From the NCBI RefSeq assembly GCF_024267655.1, contig NZ_CP100595.1, forward strand, positions 2,790,001-2,854,000: DNA of 64,000 bases, given 5' to 3'. Position numbers and translations under genes: made by a program. Shown one piece after another: positions 28,722 through 37,404 of this stretch (the stretch's first letter is position 1; each line of letters begins with the position of its first letter). Source of the DNA: Arcobacter roscoffensis. Lineage in GTDB: Bacteria > Campylobacterota > Campylobacteria > Campylobacterales > Arcobacteraceae. The notes under the pieces are model-generated. The model had not been told where the DNA came from. It worked only from the letters and a program-made list of their open reading frames with translations, and made no database searches.

Positions 28722-29380
28722 ATATCACTTCCTGTTTTAATTACCACTTTGTTTGTTATTTTTTCATCAAGATCTAGAAGATAAGTATTAATAAAAAGAT
28801 AATTCCATATATAAGGTAGATATTGTAACTGTTCCATTTTATTGTTACTCAATTGAGGTAATAATTGTTCTACAGTAATATCATTATTTAAATTTTTAAG
28901 GGTGTTTTCTATTTGTGAATATTTTTCTTCATCTTCTTGAAGGTATGCAAAGTTATATAAAAAGTTTAAATTGTCTAAATAGATACTATCTATATCTTCA
29001 TCTGTTGCTATTTCAAGTTCTATATCTATTTGTTCAGAAAAATATGTAATTAAAAAATCAAGTTTTTCTTTTAGCTCAATATCATCTCTTATATTATTTG
29101 CATATTTAACTTCAAAATATTTTTGTGTATTATCATAATATGTCACCAAACAATCCGGTGTATATCTATAACTAATTCCATCTTTATATTCATAATTAAT
29201 TCTTAGAGGTTGTTCCTCATAGCTTAGAACTTCATCATCAAATTCTAGTGTCATATAAAAATCTCTTTCTAGGATTGATTCATATGCAATTTGTTTATTG
29301 TTCTTAAAGCTCTTAAAATGTCCAGTTGATGAAATATAGCTTTTTTTAATTTTTCTAACACCCATATAAGTATTATACAT
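28709..29380 (-). CDS. tnsA: TnsA endonuclease
   Basis: Cuts the 5' ends of the element, with TnsB cutting the 3' ends. The 223 residues have the restriction-like active site of TnsA: YESILERDFYMTL (Glu), RYTPDCLVTYYD (Asp) and KYFEVKYAN (Glu-x-Lys), followed by a helical C-terminal region that contacts TnsC in Tn7. The ATG at 29380 directly abuts AAAGAG; an alternative ATG at 29365 is possible. It is the first gene of the transposition operon, about 165 bases from the right tip, so its promoter probably overlaps the TnsB sites and may be autoregulated. Confidence 0.92.
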   Translation of the reverse strand: MYNTYMGVRKIKKSYISSTGHFKSFKNNKQIAYESILERDFYMTLEFDDEVLSYEEQPLRINYEYKDGISYRYTPDCLVTYYDNTQKYFEVKYANNIRDDIELKEKLDFLITYFSEQIDIELEIATDEDIDSIYLDNLNFLYNFAYLQEDEEKYSQIENTLKNLNNDITVEQLLPQLSNNKMEQLQYLPYIWNYLFINTYLLDLDEKITNKVVIKTGSDIWEK

Positions 29381-29408
29381 CTCTTTCTATAATTCTTCAA
29401 GTTGAAAC

Positions 29409-29544
29409 TTATTTAAGTTTATTTTTGGATTTATAAATTTATTTAAGTTTTTTATTGTTCATATTTAAATTTATTCTTGTAGGATCATTTATTAAAATAT
29501 AAATTTTCTGGGAATTTTATTTAAGTTTGTTTTTGTAAACTACA
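29409..29544 (-). repeat. Transposon right end with four TnsB-type sites
   Basis: Read on the minus strand, CAAAAACAAACTTAAATAA-like units occur at 29517-29535, 29439-29457 and 29409-29427. A weaker copy lies at 29461-29479. The outermost tip is TGTAGTTTAC (29535-29544). They match the left-end units in reverse orientation. Two sites on the left and three or four on the right resemble the asymmetric ends of Tn7. Confidence 0.85.
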
Positions 29545-29549
29545 GTTGT
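29545..29549 (+). repeat. Target-site duplication GTTGT, right copy
   Basis: Exact match to 11062-11066. The next base, T29550, completes the Val codon of dprA. Confidence 0.92.
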
Positions 29550-30054
29550 TGCAAATGGATTAGATATAAGATACCCTAGTGTAAATAAAAACCTAATTGA
29601 AAGTATTGAACAAAAAGGCTTAGTCTTATCTGCTTATGAAGAAAAACAAAAAGCAAGAAACTATACTTTTGTTCTAAGAAATGAAATAGTTGTAGCCTTA
29701 GGTGAAGTTCTTATTGTTACACAAGCTGATTTAAATTCAGGAAGTTTAACTTCTGTTGAATATGCACTTAAAATGGGCAAAAAAGTCTATACCCTACCCC
29801 ATAGAATAAATGAAAGTTTAGGTACACAAAAACTAGTACAAGAAGGCTTAATTGAAGCAATATATGATATTGATACCTTTGTAAATATATTTGCTAAAAC
29901 TTCTTTTATTAAGCCTTTAAAAGATGATTTTTTAGAATACTGTCAAGGCTCACCTACTTATGATGAAGCTGTTTTAAAATATAGCGATAAAGTTTTTGAA
30001 TATGAACTTCTTGGAAAAATTCAAATTAAAAATGGAAAAGTTTTTGTTTTATAA
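29550..30054 (+). pseudogene. dprA: dprA, 3' part, separated from its start by the transposon
   Basis: The frame continues from the left fragment as ANGLDIRYPSVNKNLIE, then the ssDNA-binding/oligomer region NEIVVALGEVLIVTQADLNS, SGSLTSVEYALKMGKKVYTL (in part) and the C-terminal winged-helix-like part ending KNGKVFVL. No stop or frameshift is seen. An internal ATG at 29773 could give a 93-residue fragment, but it lacks the nucleotide-binding fold and should not be functional. Confidence 0.93.
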
Positions 30055-30123
30055 AAAGCAATATTTTACTATATAATATTTTTATATTTATATATCATAT
30101 GCTAAAAAATTCAAGGACTTAAT

Positions 30124-30696
30124 ATGAATTTAAAAGTAGCTCAAATAAGTGATGTTGATTCAATTTTAAAACTACATTATAAGTATCAAGTAGATTCAAT
30201 AAAAGAAGATGATAAAAAAGATGGTTTTGTAACAACTGCTTTTACTAAAGAGCAGTTAGAAGATATTATAAAAAAAGAACAAGGTATTTTTATTGCAGTT
30301 GATGAAAAGGAAGAAGTTTTAGCATATGTTATGTCTGCTTCATGGCAATACTGGTCAAAATGGCCTATGTTTGCTTTTATGATTGAAGACTTACCAAACC
30401 TTAATATATACAAAGGTAAAAAAATTACAGTAGATAATTCATATCAGTATGGGCCTGTATGTGTAGACAAAAAAGTAAGGGGTACTGGTATTTTAGAAAA
30501 GCTATTTGATTTTGCTCTTGATTATATGTCTAAAAGATATGAAATTTTAGTAACTTTTGTGAATAAAATAAACCCAAGATCATATGAAGCCCATAAAAGA
30601 AAGCTTGGACTTGAAGTAATCCAAGAATTTCAATACAATAACAATAACTACTACGAATTAGTATATGATACAAGTAAAAGAGTTTCACAAAGGTAA
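30124..30696 (+). CDS. GNAT-family N-acetyltransferase
   Basis: A 190-residue acetyltransferase fold. The N-terminal strand-helix reads NLKVAQISDVDSILKLHYKY. The acetyl-CoA binding region YGPVCVDKKVRGTGILEKLFDFAL (about 117-140, in part) carries the V-x-x-x-x-R-G-x-G type loop. The C-terminal part has KINPRSYEAHKRKLGLEVIQEF. The substrate is unknown. It is followed after two bases by an AraC-type regulator, so the two are co-transcribed. Confidence 0.85.
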   Translation: MNLKVAQISDVDSILKLHYKYQVDSIKEDDKKDGFVTTAFTKEQLEDIIKKEQGIFIAVDEKEEVLAYVMSASWQYWSKWPMFAFMIEDLPNLNIYKGKKITVDNSYQYGPVCVDKKVRGTGILEKLFDFALDYMSKRYEILVTFVNKINPRSYEAHKRKLGLEVIQEFQYNNNNYYELVYDTSKRVSQR

Positions 30697-30698
30697 GA

Positions 30699-31484
30699 AT
30701 GTCTAAGATTTTTTATATAGATAATCACTTCAAAAATATAACTATGAATAAGCACTTCCATGAGGAGTATACTATTAGTTTAGTATATGAGGGAGTGCAT
30801 ACTTTTATCACTGAAAAAGGTACTTTAAACGCAAGAGCAAACTCACTTCAAATAATCAATCCTTTTGAATACCACAGTACCCAAAAAAGTACTTGGTCTC
30901 ATTTAAATATAATGATTCCAAAAGCTATCTTTGAACAAACAGCAAAAAACATACTTCAAAAAGAAATAGATTTTAGTATTACTTTAGAAAATATTATAAG
31001 TGATGAAGTAAGTATATCACTATTTAAAGACTTGTATGAAAGCTTAGAAAATGAGAATGTAAATGAAATACTAATCGATAGCAATCTTATAAATTTTGTA
31101 GAAAATTTACTTGAATTTCATTCACTCATAAAAGAAGAAAATATTAAAGCTACAAATTTAAATAAAGACAAAATAGAAAAGAGTCTTAAGTATATAGAAA
31201 AAAATATATACAGACAAGATTTAAATCTTGAAGATATCGCTTCACATATAAACTTATCAAAATATCACTTTTTAAGAGAGTTTAAAAAGAAAACTGGACT
31301 AACTGTGAATCAATTTATTCAAGTAAAAAAAGTTGTAAAAATAAGAGAACTTCAAAAACAAAACTTACCTCTTAGTCATATAGCATATGAGTGTGGTTTT
31401 ACAGACCAATCTCATATGATAAAAGTATTTAAAAAACACGTAGGATATACTCCAAGTAAAGTAAAAAACTCTACTACAAGTTAA
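30699..31484 (+). CDS. AraC-family transcriptional regulator
   Basis: A 261-residue regulator. The N-terminal cupin-like effector domain contains HFHEEYTISLVYEGVHTF and NPFEYHSTQ (about 20-70). The C-terminal double helix-turn-helix contains LNLEDIASHINLSKYHFLRE and LSHIAYECGFTDQSHMIKVF (about 175-255), followed by HVGYTPSKV. It probably controls its own operon with the GNAT gene. Its end overlaps the convergent nhaA stop by four bases. Confidence 0.92.
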   Translation: MSKIFYIDNHFKNITMNKHFHEEYTISLVYEGVHTFITEKGTLNARANSLQIINPFEYHSTQKSTWSHLNIMIPKAIFEQTAKNILQKEIDFSITLENIISDEVSISLFKDLYESLENENVNEILIDSNLINFVENLLEFHSLIKEENIKATNLNKDKIEKSLKYIEKNIYRQDLNLEDIASHINLSKYHFLREFKKKTGLTVNQFIQVKKVVKIRELQKQNLPLSHIAYECGFTDQSHMIKVFKKHVGYTPSKVKNSTTS

Positions 31485-32674
31485 TCTACACTACAGTGTT
31501 TTTTATTTTTTGTTATTCTTAAAATTAAATATCCTAATACCCCTGATAGTACAGAACCTATTAGAATTGCTAATTTATCTGTATAAAAAAAGGCATCTGA
31601 ATCATTATAAGCTAGTGAGTCAATAAATAAACTCATGGTAAAACCAATACCTGTTAATACTGAAATTCCATATATCTGAAGCCATGTGGTGCATTTAGGA
31701 AGTTTTGCGAGTTTTAGTTTCACAGCAAGATAAGTAAAACTTAACACTCCAATTTGTTTCCCTAAAAATAGACCTAAAATAATACCTAAAGATACTGGGT
31801 TTGAGATTTTTTCAATAGACATTTCTCTTAAATCAATCCCTGCATTTACAAAAGCAAATATAGGTAAAACATAAAAAGCAACCCAAAAGTGTATATGATG
31901 TTGCAAGGTTTTCACAGGTGATATTCTTTTTTGTTTTTCTTCATCTTTTAAATTTAAAGGAATAGCAAAAGCCAATATGATACCAGTTAAAGTAGCATGA
32001 ACCCCTGATTTTAAAATAAAAATCCATAAGAATATCCCTACAAGTAAATATGCTCCTAAAAGTTTTATTTGCATTTTATTCATAAGGTATAAAATCACAA
32101 TTGTAAAAAAAGCCAATGATAATGCTTCAAAAGATACATTTGAAGTATAAAAAAATGCAATAATTAAAATTGCTCCTAAATCATCAAATATAGCTAATGC
32201 CATTAAAAATATTTTAAGAGAAGTTGGAACTCTATTTCCAAGAAGAGCTACAATTCCTAAAGCAAAAGCAATATCTGTAGCAGTTGGAATTGCCCAACCT
32301 CTAAGGGCAAAATCATCATTATAGTTAAAGAATACAAAGAAAAGTGCAGGAACTAACATACCTCCAATAGCTGCAATTCCTGGAAGAGCTATTTTTGAAA
32401 AGGAGGATAAATGACCTAATATTAACTCTCTTTTTATTTCTAAACCAATAAGCAAAAAGAAAATAGCCATTAAGCCATCATTTACCCATAGAATTAAGGG
32501 TTTTGATATATCTAAGGAATCACCAAATTTAAATACTATTGGTGTATGTAAGAAGGTATTATAAAATTCTGATAAAAATGTATTACTAAAAATCAAAGCA
32601 ATACAGGTTACTATCATTAATATAATACCTGAGGTAGACTCATTTTTTAAAAATTTTCTAACTAAAACCTTCAT
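31481..32674 (-). CDS. nhaA: Na+/H+ antiporter NhaA
   Basis: Electrogenic sodium-proton antiporter of the inner membrane for pH and sodium homeostasis. The 397 residues form about 12 hydrophobic segments. Diagnostic parts are WVNDGLMAIFFLLIGLEIKR near residue 65-84, the ion-binding PTATDIAFALGIVALLG (the two Asp of the site lie here and in LAIFDDLGAILIIA), and the C-terminal GIGFTMSLFIDSLAY. Length is typical. Monocistronic; possibly a marine or saline lifestyle trait together with the BCCT transporter. Confidence 0.96.
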   Translation of the reverse strand: MKVLVRKFLKNESTSGIILMIVTCIALIFSNTFLSEFYNTFLHTPIVFKFGDSLDISKPLILWVNDGLMAIFFLLIGLEIKRELILGHLSSFSKIALPGIAAIGGMLVPALFFVFFNYNDDFALRGWAIPTATDIAFALGIVALLGNRVPTSLKIFLMALAIFDDLGAILIIAFFYTSNVSFEALSLAFFTIVILYLMNKMQIKLLGAYLLVGIFLWIFILKSGVHATLTGIILAFAIPLNLKDEEKQKRISPVKTLQHHIHFWVAFYVLPIFAFVNAGIDLREMSIEKISNPVSLGIILGLFLGKQIGVLSFTYLAVKLKLAKLPKCTTWLQIYGISVLTGIGFTMSLFIDSLAYNDSDAFFYTDKLAILIGSVLSGVLGYLILRITKNKKHCSVD

Positions 32675-32753
32675 TTTATTTCCACCTTTTAAAAAGAGTT
32701 GGTTTTAATTATCATTCTATTACAAAAATGTTTATTTTTAGTTAAAAAACAAA

Positions 32754-34058
32754 TTAATGTCTTAACTGATAAGTAATATCTCCTGCTCCAACTCCTAAAA
32801 TTATTCCTTCATCTAATACAGAAATAATCTTATCATCTTTTATAAGTTCAATCTTTCCATCACTTGTTTTTAATCTATCAACAAAAACTGGATTATATGA
32901 AGCAAACTCTTTTTGGAAGTCTATATCAAGTACAACTTCACCTGGAATTGTCCAAATAGGAAGTATAATTAACTCATCACATCTTCTAAAACATTTTTTA
33001 AAACCTTCTAAATTATCATGTGTTCTTGAATATTTATGTGGTTGCCAAATTACAACTCTTTTATCTAGATTTGTAAGGTTGTCATAAACTTCAACTGATT
33101 TCATAGTGGCTTCAATTTCTGTTGGATGGTGGGCATAATCATCAATTACAACCATTTTATCATGCTTTTGAACTATATCAAATCTTTTTTTAATACCCTT
33201 ATAGTTTAAAAGATTTTCTCTAATAGTTTCAACATCAAGCTCTTCTAAGGCTGCTAAAATAGCAAGGGAAGCATCTAAGGCAATATGATAACCAAAACCC
33301 CAAACTTCAAAAGAACCTAAATCTTTTAAATCAAATCTTGTAAAAGGCTCTCCATCTTTTAGTAAAAAACATAAGTTTTTAATATCAGCACTTGGATATA
33401 AAAAGTTTGGATTTTTAATATTTAGTTTCTTGATATATTCATCTTCACCATTTAAAACATTTTTTTGACCTAAATTTATAAACTTCTCATAGGCTTGAAA
33501 AAACTTCTCATAATCATAATGATAATATTCCATATGCTCAGGTTCTGCATTTGTAACAATCGAGCAATAAGGATTTGAAAGTAAAAAAGAAGCATCTGAT
33601 TCATCAGCTTCAAAAGCAACTAAATCATTTACATATCTAAAGTTTGAGCCAAAATCTTTTGATATAGCTCCTATAAGTGCTGAACTATCTAAAATTGAAG
33701 CTAAGATAGCTGTTGTTGTTGATTTACCATGAGCTCCTGCAACACAATAGTTTTTCTTATCACCTAAAATAATAGGTAAGGCTTCTTTTCGTGAAAGTGT
33801 TCTAATTTGCTTAAGTCTTGACTCAATTAATTCTGGATTTTCATCAGTAACAGCTGCTGAGTAAATTACTAAATCTAAACCATCACTAATATTTGAAGCA
33901 TCTTGAGGACATGAAACTTTTATTCCCTCTTTTTCTAACTCTTTAGTAATAGGAGTACTTTTCATATCTGAACCACATACTTCATGACCATCATTTTTTA
34001 AAAATCTAGCTAAGGCTGAAAGTCCAATTCCACCTATTCCAATAAAATGAACTTTCAT
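32754..34058 (-). CDS. murC: UDP-N-acetylmuramate-L-alanine ligase
   Basis: Adds L-Ala to UDP-MurNAc in peptidoglycan synthesis, in the cytoplasm. The 434 residues show the N-terminal Rossmann motif HFIGIGGIGLSALARFL (about 4-20), the ATP loop GAHGKSTTTAIL (about 108-119), TNAEPEHMEYY and DDYAHHPTEIEATM in the central and C-terminal domains, and WQPHKYSRT. It follows a small hypothetical gene without a gap and ends the leftward cluster from the TrkA-domain gene. Confidence 0.96.
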   Translation of the reverse strand: MKVHFIGIGGIGLSALARFLKNDGHEVCGSDMKSTPITKELEKEGIKVSCPQDASNISDGLDLVIYSAAVTDENPELIESRLKQIRTLSRKEALPIILGDKKNYCVAGAHGKSTTTAILASILDSSALIGAISKDFGSNFRYVNDLVAFEADESDASFLLSNPYCSIVTNAEPEHMEYYHYDYEKFFQAYEKFINLGQKNVLNGEDEYIKKLNIKNPNFLYPSADIKNLCFLLKDGEPFTRFDLKDLGSFEVWGFGYHIALDASLAILAALEELDVETIRENLLNYKGIKKRFDIVQKHDKMVVIDDYAHHPTEIEATMKSVEVYDNLTNLDKRVVIWQPHKYSRTHDNLEGFKKCFRRCDELIILPIWTIPGEVVLDIDFQKEFASYNPVFVDRLKTSDGKIELIKDDKIISVLDEGIILGVGAGDITYQLRH

Positions 34059-34643
34059 CTAGGCATCCAGTAAGGGTTGTAGTTTTTTATATTGTTCTTG
34101 TAAAAGCTCTTTATTCTCTTCTAAAAATTTATTTGGAATAAATTTAAAGTCAACTAAGAAATATCCATACTTTTCATTTGAACTATTCATGTCTAAATTA
34201 ACTTCTGTTTCATAAAAATCATCTAAAGAGATATTTTTAGCAAGTACTACTAAAAGTACATTTAATGCTTGCTCTAAAATTTCATCATCAATAATATTTG
34301 CTAAAACAAAAACTAACTCTTTTGCTCCATCAAAGTTATCATATGACCATTTCTCAATTGCATGCTCATAAAAAGCTCTTACATAAAGTAAATTATTATC
34401 AACTAAATCAAGTTTTTTATTCTCATTTACTATTTTTTCAACATTTTCAAATGCAGTTATTAAAATAGCTTCATATAAAGAGTTTATTTTCTCTTCATCT
34501 AAACCAAGAACAAGCATAGAATCAAGTGTTTCATACATAGCTGAAATGTCTTTATTCTCCATAGATGAAACCCTCGTCTCTTCTAAATATTTTAAAAATT
34601 CAGGGTTAGTTCTTGCTTCATTTAACTCATTTTTGTCCATCAA
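34059..34643 (-). CDS. Hypothetical protein (194 aa)
   Basis: A soluble, acidic, mostly helical 194-residue protein without recognised motif. It begins MMDKNELNEARTNPEFLKYL and ends KKLQPLLDA. It overlaps the aminotransferase gene by 17 bases and ends just before murC, so it is translationally coupled to both. It is probably a conserved Campylobacterota protein. No function is proposed. Confidence 0.75.
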   Translation of the reverse strand: MMDKNELNEARTNPEFLKYLEETRVSSMENKDISAMYETLDSMLVLGLDEEKINSLYEAILITAFENVEKIVNENKKLDLVDNNLLYVRAFYEHAIEKWSYDNFDGAKELVFVLANIIDDEILEQALNVLLVVLAKNISLDDFYETEVNLDMNSSNEKYGYFLVDFKFIPNKFLEENKELLQEQYKKLQPLLDA

Positions 34644-35763
34644 TAAAATCCTTTAATCTAGTTAATACCTCTTTAGTTTTTTGTGCATTTTCAACTAATG
34701 CAATTCTTACATATCCTTTACCAATACCATTTCTTCCTAGGAAACTTCCTGGTAAAACTTTTATATGTTTTTGTTTATAAAGCTCTTTTGTAAATTCTAG
34801 TTCATCTTTTACTTCAAGCCAGATATAAAAAGTTGCTTTTGGAGGATTTATTCCTAAAATTTCTTTTGCTAATTGAAAGTTTTCTTTATAAACTGCTCTA
34901 AACTCATCTACGTGCTCTTTATTATTCCAAGCAACTGCAGCAGTTATTTGTAAAGGCACAGGTGAAGCACATCCAACATAAGTTCTATATTTCATATAAG
35001 CTTTTAGAATCTCTTCATCACCTGCTACAAAACCTGATCTAAGACCTGGAGCTGAACTTCTTTTTGAAATAGAGTTCATTACAAGTACATTTTTAAAACT
35101 AGTGTTTCCAACTTCTATACTTGCTTCTAAAAGTGATGCTGGTTTATCATCTTCATCAAAATAAATCTCTGAATAACACTCATCATTTATTAAAATAAAA
35201 TCAAACTCTAAAGCTTTTTTAACCCAAAGACCTAGTTCTTCTTTTGTCATTTCAGCAGATGTTGGATTATTTGGATAGTTTAAAATTACTAAATCACATC
35301 TTTTAAGTTCTTCATCACTAAGCTGTGCTTTAAAATCATTTTCTTTTGTTAAATCTATGTGAATAACTTCAGCTCTACTAGCAATCGCTGCACCTTCATA
35401 AATTTGATAAAAAGGATTAGTAAAAGCAATAACAGGATCTTTTTTATCAAAAAGAGCAAATTGAGGAAAGTTAAAAAGTGCTTCTCTTGTACCAAAAGTA
35501 GGAATTACTTCACTTTGTTTAATATCAACATTAAATCTTTCTTTTACAAAATTTACCATTGCTTGTTTTAACTCAGGTAAACCTCCACTTGCAGGATACT
35601 TCTTTAAAGAAGCAGTTGTTTCCTTTAAAGTTTTTTGAATAAAACCAGGTGTTTCAAATTTTGGCTCACCTATAGTTAAAGCTGATAACTCATATTCTTC
35701 ATTAGGAACTACATCAGCTAATAGTTCATTTAACCTTTCAAAAGGGTATTTTTCAAAATTCAT
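34627..35763 (-). CDS. dapC: PLP-dependent class I/II aminotransferase, probably succinyldiaminopimelate transaminase
   Basis: Fold-type I aminotransferase. From the ATG at 35763 it has 378 residues. An in-frame ATG at 35799 would overlap the upstream gene. The 35763 start has AAGGA about 10 bases upstream and matches the usual N-terminus FEKYPFERLNELLADV. The PLP site is visible as NSISKRSSAPGLRSGFVAGD with the Schiff-base lysine in SISKR, and NYPNNPTSAEMTKEEL as the cofactor loop. The arginine near FYIWLEV/GYVRIALV binds the substrate carboxylate. The DapC role is by similarity to Campylobacterota homologues near murC; other amino donors are possible. Confidence 0.8.
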   Translation of the reverse strand: MNFEKYPFERLNELLADVVPNEEYELSALTIGEPKFETPGFIQKTLKETTASLKKYPASGGLPELKQAMVNFVKERFNVDIKQSEVIPTFGTREALFNFPQFALFDKKDPVIAFTNPFYQIYEGAAIASRAEVIHIDLTKENDFKAQLSDEELKRCDLVILNYPNNPTSAEMTKEELGLWVKKALEFDFILINDECYSEIYFDEDDKPASLLEASIEVGNTSFKNVLVMNSISKRSSAPGLRSGFVAGDEEILKAYMKYRTYVGCASPVPLQITAAVAWNNKEHVDEFRAVYKENFQLAKEILGINPPKATFYIWLEVKDELEFTKELYKQKHIKVLPGSFLGRNGIGKGYVRIALVENAQKTKEVLTRLKDFIDGQK

Positions 35764-35782
35764 TATAAAACTTATCCTTAAT

Positions 35783-37216
35783 TTAATTTTGCTCTTCAAC
35801 TACTGGAATTAGAAGTTGATTATATTGATTCATATCAAAAGAGATATAATCTGTATTTGTATAAAAAAACTTAATAGAAAATCTTTTTTTAAACATCTCT
35901 TTTTTCAATGGTAAAATTTGAAGCATATTTTTTTGCTTTTTTAATTTTCTTATTGGATTTTCAGTACTTGAAATAATCTCTACTTTTTCATTAAAGATTT
36001 TTGCAAGATTCTCAAAGTGATCTAAAAGATTTGATTTATCTTCTTCTTCACCAATTGGATCTAAATCAAAAATTTTAGTTTTTGTTTTTATCTGACTTGC
36101 AACATCAAAAACCATAGGAGATATTTGTTCATAAGATGGTGTATCATTTAAAACTACAACTGTGCTTTTTACAGATTTTAGTTTTTCATTTCCTAATTTA
36201 AAAATAGGTACTTTAAAATCAATTAGTTTTGAAATAGCCTCTTTATTTTTAAACATCTCTTGAGTTAAAATAATCATACCTATGTCGTATTTTCTAAAGT
36301 CTTCTCTTAGTATTTTAAAGATTCCTGTATTTCCATAATCAATTATTAGTGTAATTGTAGGGAAATGCCTTAGTTCATCTTTTATAAAATTCATAATACC
36401 AACAGTAGTTGGTCTAGTAATTCTTACTATTAATTTTCTATTTTTTAGTCTTTGATTTAAAAACTTAGCTTCTAAAATAGCTTTTCTTACGCTCTCTTCT
36501 TTTTGCAAATATAAATCTAAATATAAATAGATGTTATGACCAAAAGGCATAGGAAACTGCCCTTGATTTTTTCCGATTGCATTAAATACTTGCATTAAAA
36601 CATAAGGCTTACCAACTACTAAAATTACGTCGTTTGGTTTTAGTACAAGTGAGGGTTTAATAGTAAGAAGTTGTTGGTTTCTATATAAGGCAAAAATCTT
36701 CCATTTTTTTTGTTCAATCGAACCTATATATCTATAAGCATATGAACTACCAAATGGAATTCTGATTTCCATAATTTCACCTTGTTTAAGACCAATATTT
36801 TGGGCAACTACAGGAATATTTGGAAGTCTTTCAACCATTCCATTTGCTAAAACCTCAATACCTTTATAAACATTTACATAAGGATCATCAACCTCTAAAC
36901 CCCAATAATCAAGTACATTCATTTGAAGATTTTGTTTATGTTCTCTAATATTTTTTATTACACTTATCATCTCATCTTTTGAGTTAAGTGCTATTAAAAC
37001 TTCTGTGTGAATATTCTTATCTAAAACCATAGATAGTTTAGATTTTGAAGTTGGATCAAATTTATAAAAAGTAAAGTTTGAAGGTTTTTGAACAGGTAAT
37101 ATCAAATCACTCATGTAAATCACATCATATGCATTTTCATTAGTGTTAGCCTCAACAATTCTATGCATCAGCTTCTTAGCAACAATACCATCTAAAATTA
37201 TCAATATCTTTTTCAT
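35783..37216 (-). CDS. TrkA-domain (COG3400-type) putative regulator protein
   Basis: A 477-residue cytoplasmic protein. The N-terminal NAD-binding-like region reads KKILIILDGIVAKKLMHRIVE. A TrkA-C/RCK_C-like segment (EIMEIRIPFGSSYAYRYIGS ... KPSLVLKPNDVILVVGKPYVL, quoted in parts) follows at about 145-215. The remainder has no known motif. The family is usual in Campylobacterota and probably senses a ligand to control ion transport. No channel gene is adjacent. It is the first gene of the leftward cluster to murC. Confidence 0.75.
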   Translation of the reverse strand: MKKILIILDGIVAKKLMHRIVEANTNENAYDVIYMSDLILPVQKPSNFTFYKFDPTSKSKLSMVLDKNIHTEVLIALNSKDEMISVIKNIREHKQNLQMNVLDYWGLEVDDPYVNVYKGIEVLANGMVERLPNIPVVAQNIGLKQGEIMEIRIPFGSSYAYRYIGSIEQKKWKIFALYRNQQLLTIKPSLVLKPNDVILVVGKPYVLMQVFNAIGKNQGQFPMPFGHNIYLYLDLYLQKEESVRKAILEAKFLNQRLKNRKLIVRITRPTTVGIMNFIKDELRHFPTITLIIDYGNTGIFKILREDFRKYDIGMIILTQEMFKNKEAISKLIDFKVPIFKLGNEKLKSVKSTVVVLNDTPSYEQISPMVFDVASQIKTKTKIFDLDPIGEEEDKSNLLDHFENLAKIFNEKVEIISSTENPIRKLKKQKNMLQILPLKKEMFKKRFSIKFFYTNTDYISFDMNQYNQLLIPVVEEQN

Positions 37217-37379
37217 TTTGATATTATATCTTAATTAAATTAATAGTAGATTTCAATAAAAACTTCATACATCTCTAAAAAATTATTTATACTTAAATCT
37301 ACTGTTTTACTGATATCAATTTAATTATTTTAACTAAAATAAATAGCTTAATATATTTAGAAAATCAATTTTAATATGC

Positions 37380-37400
37380 TATAATATTTTACTAAAGGAT
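37380..37400 (+). promoter_or_regulatory. -10 box and RBS of the TadG-like gene
   Basis: TATAAT at 37380-37385 and AAAGGA at 37395-37400 precede the ATG at 37405. Confidence 0.5.
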
Positions 37401-37404
37401 AGTC

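Larger units (their letters stand above)
11067..29544. mobile_element. Tn7-like transposon with defence-type cargo, inserted in dprA
   Basis: An 18,478-bp element bounded by 5'-TGTA...TACA-3' ends. The terminal 27 bases of the two ends match at 24 positions when one is reverse-complemented, and both carry repeated ACAAACTTAAATA-type sites. It encodes TnsA, TnsB, TnsC and TniQ in one leftward operon starting next to the 29544 end, which is the right end by Tn7 convention. No TnsE, Cas gene or CRISPR array is present. The cargo is a set of putative antiphage genes plus a frameshifted resolvase. The exact 5-bp duplication and the clean dprA frame on either side suggest a recent insertion. Confidence 0.95.

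Noticed and set aside
11067-29544. CRISPR-associated transposon (CAST)
   Set aside because: No cas genes, repeat arrays or guide-like RNA seen in the element. Only TnsA, TnsB, TnsC and TniQ are present.
29773-30054. Stand-alone 93-residue gene
   Set aside because: Its sequence is the C-terminal part of DprA, in frame with the upstream remnant from 29550.
30186-30413. Minus-strand frame within the GNAT gene
   Set aside because: A shadow of the GNAT coding frame, with biased composition and no initiation signals.
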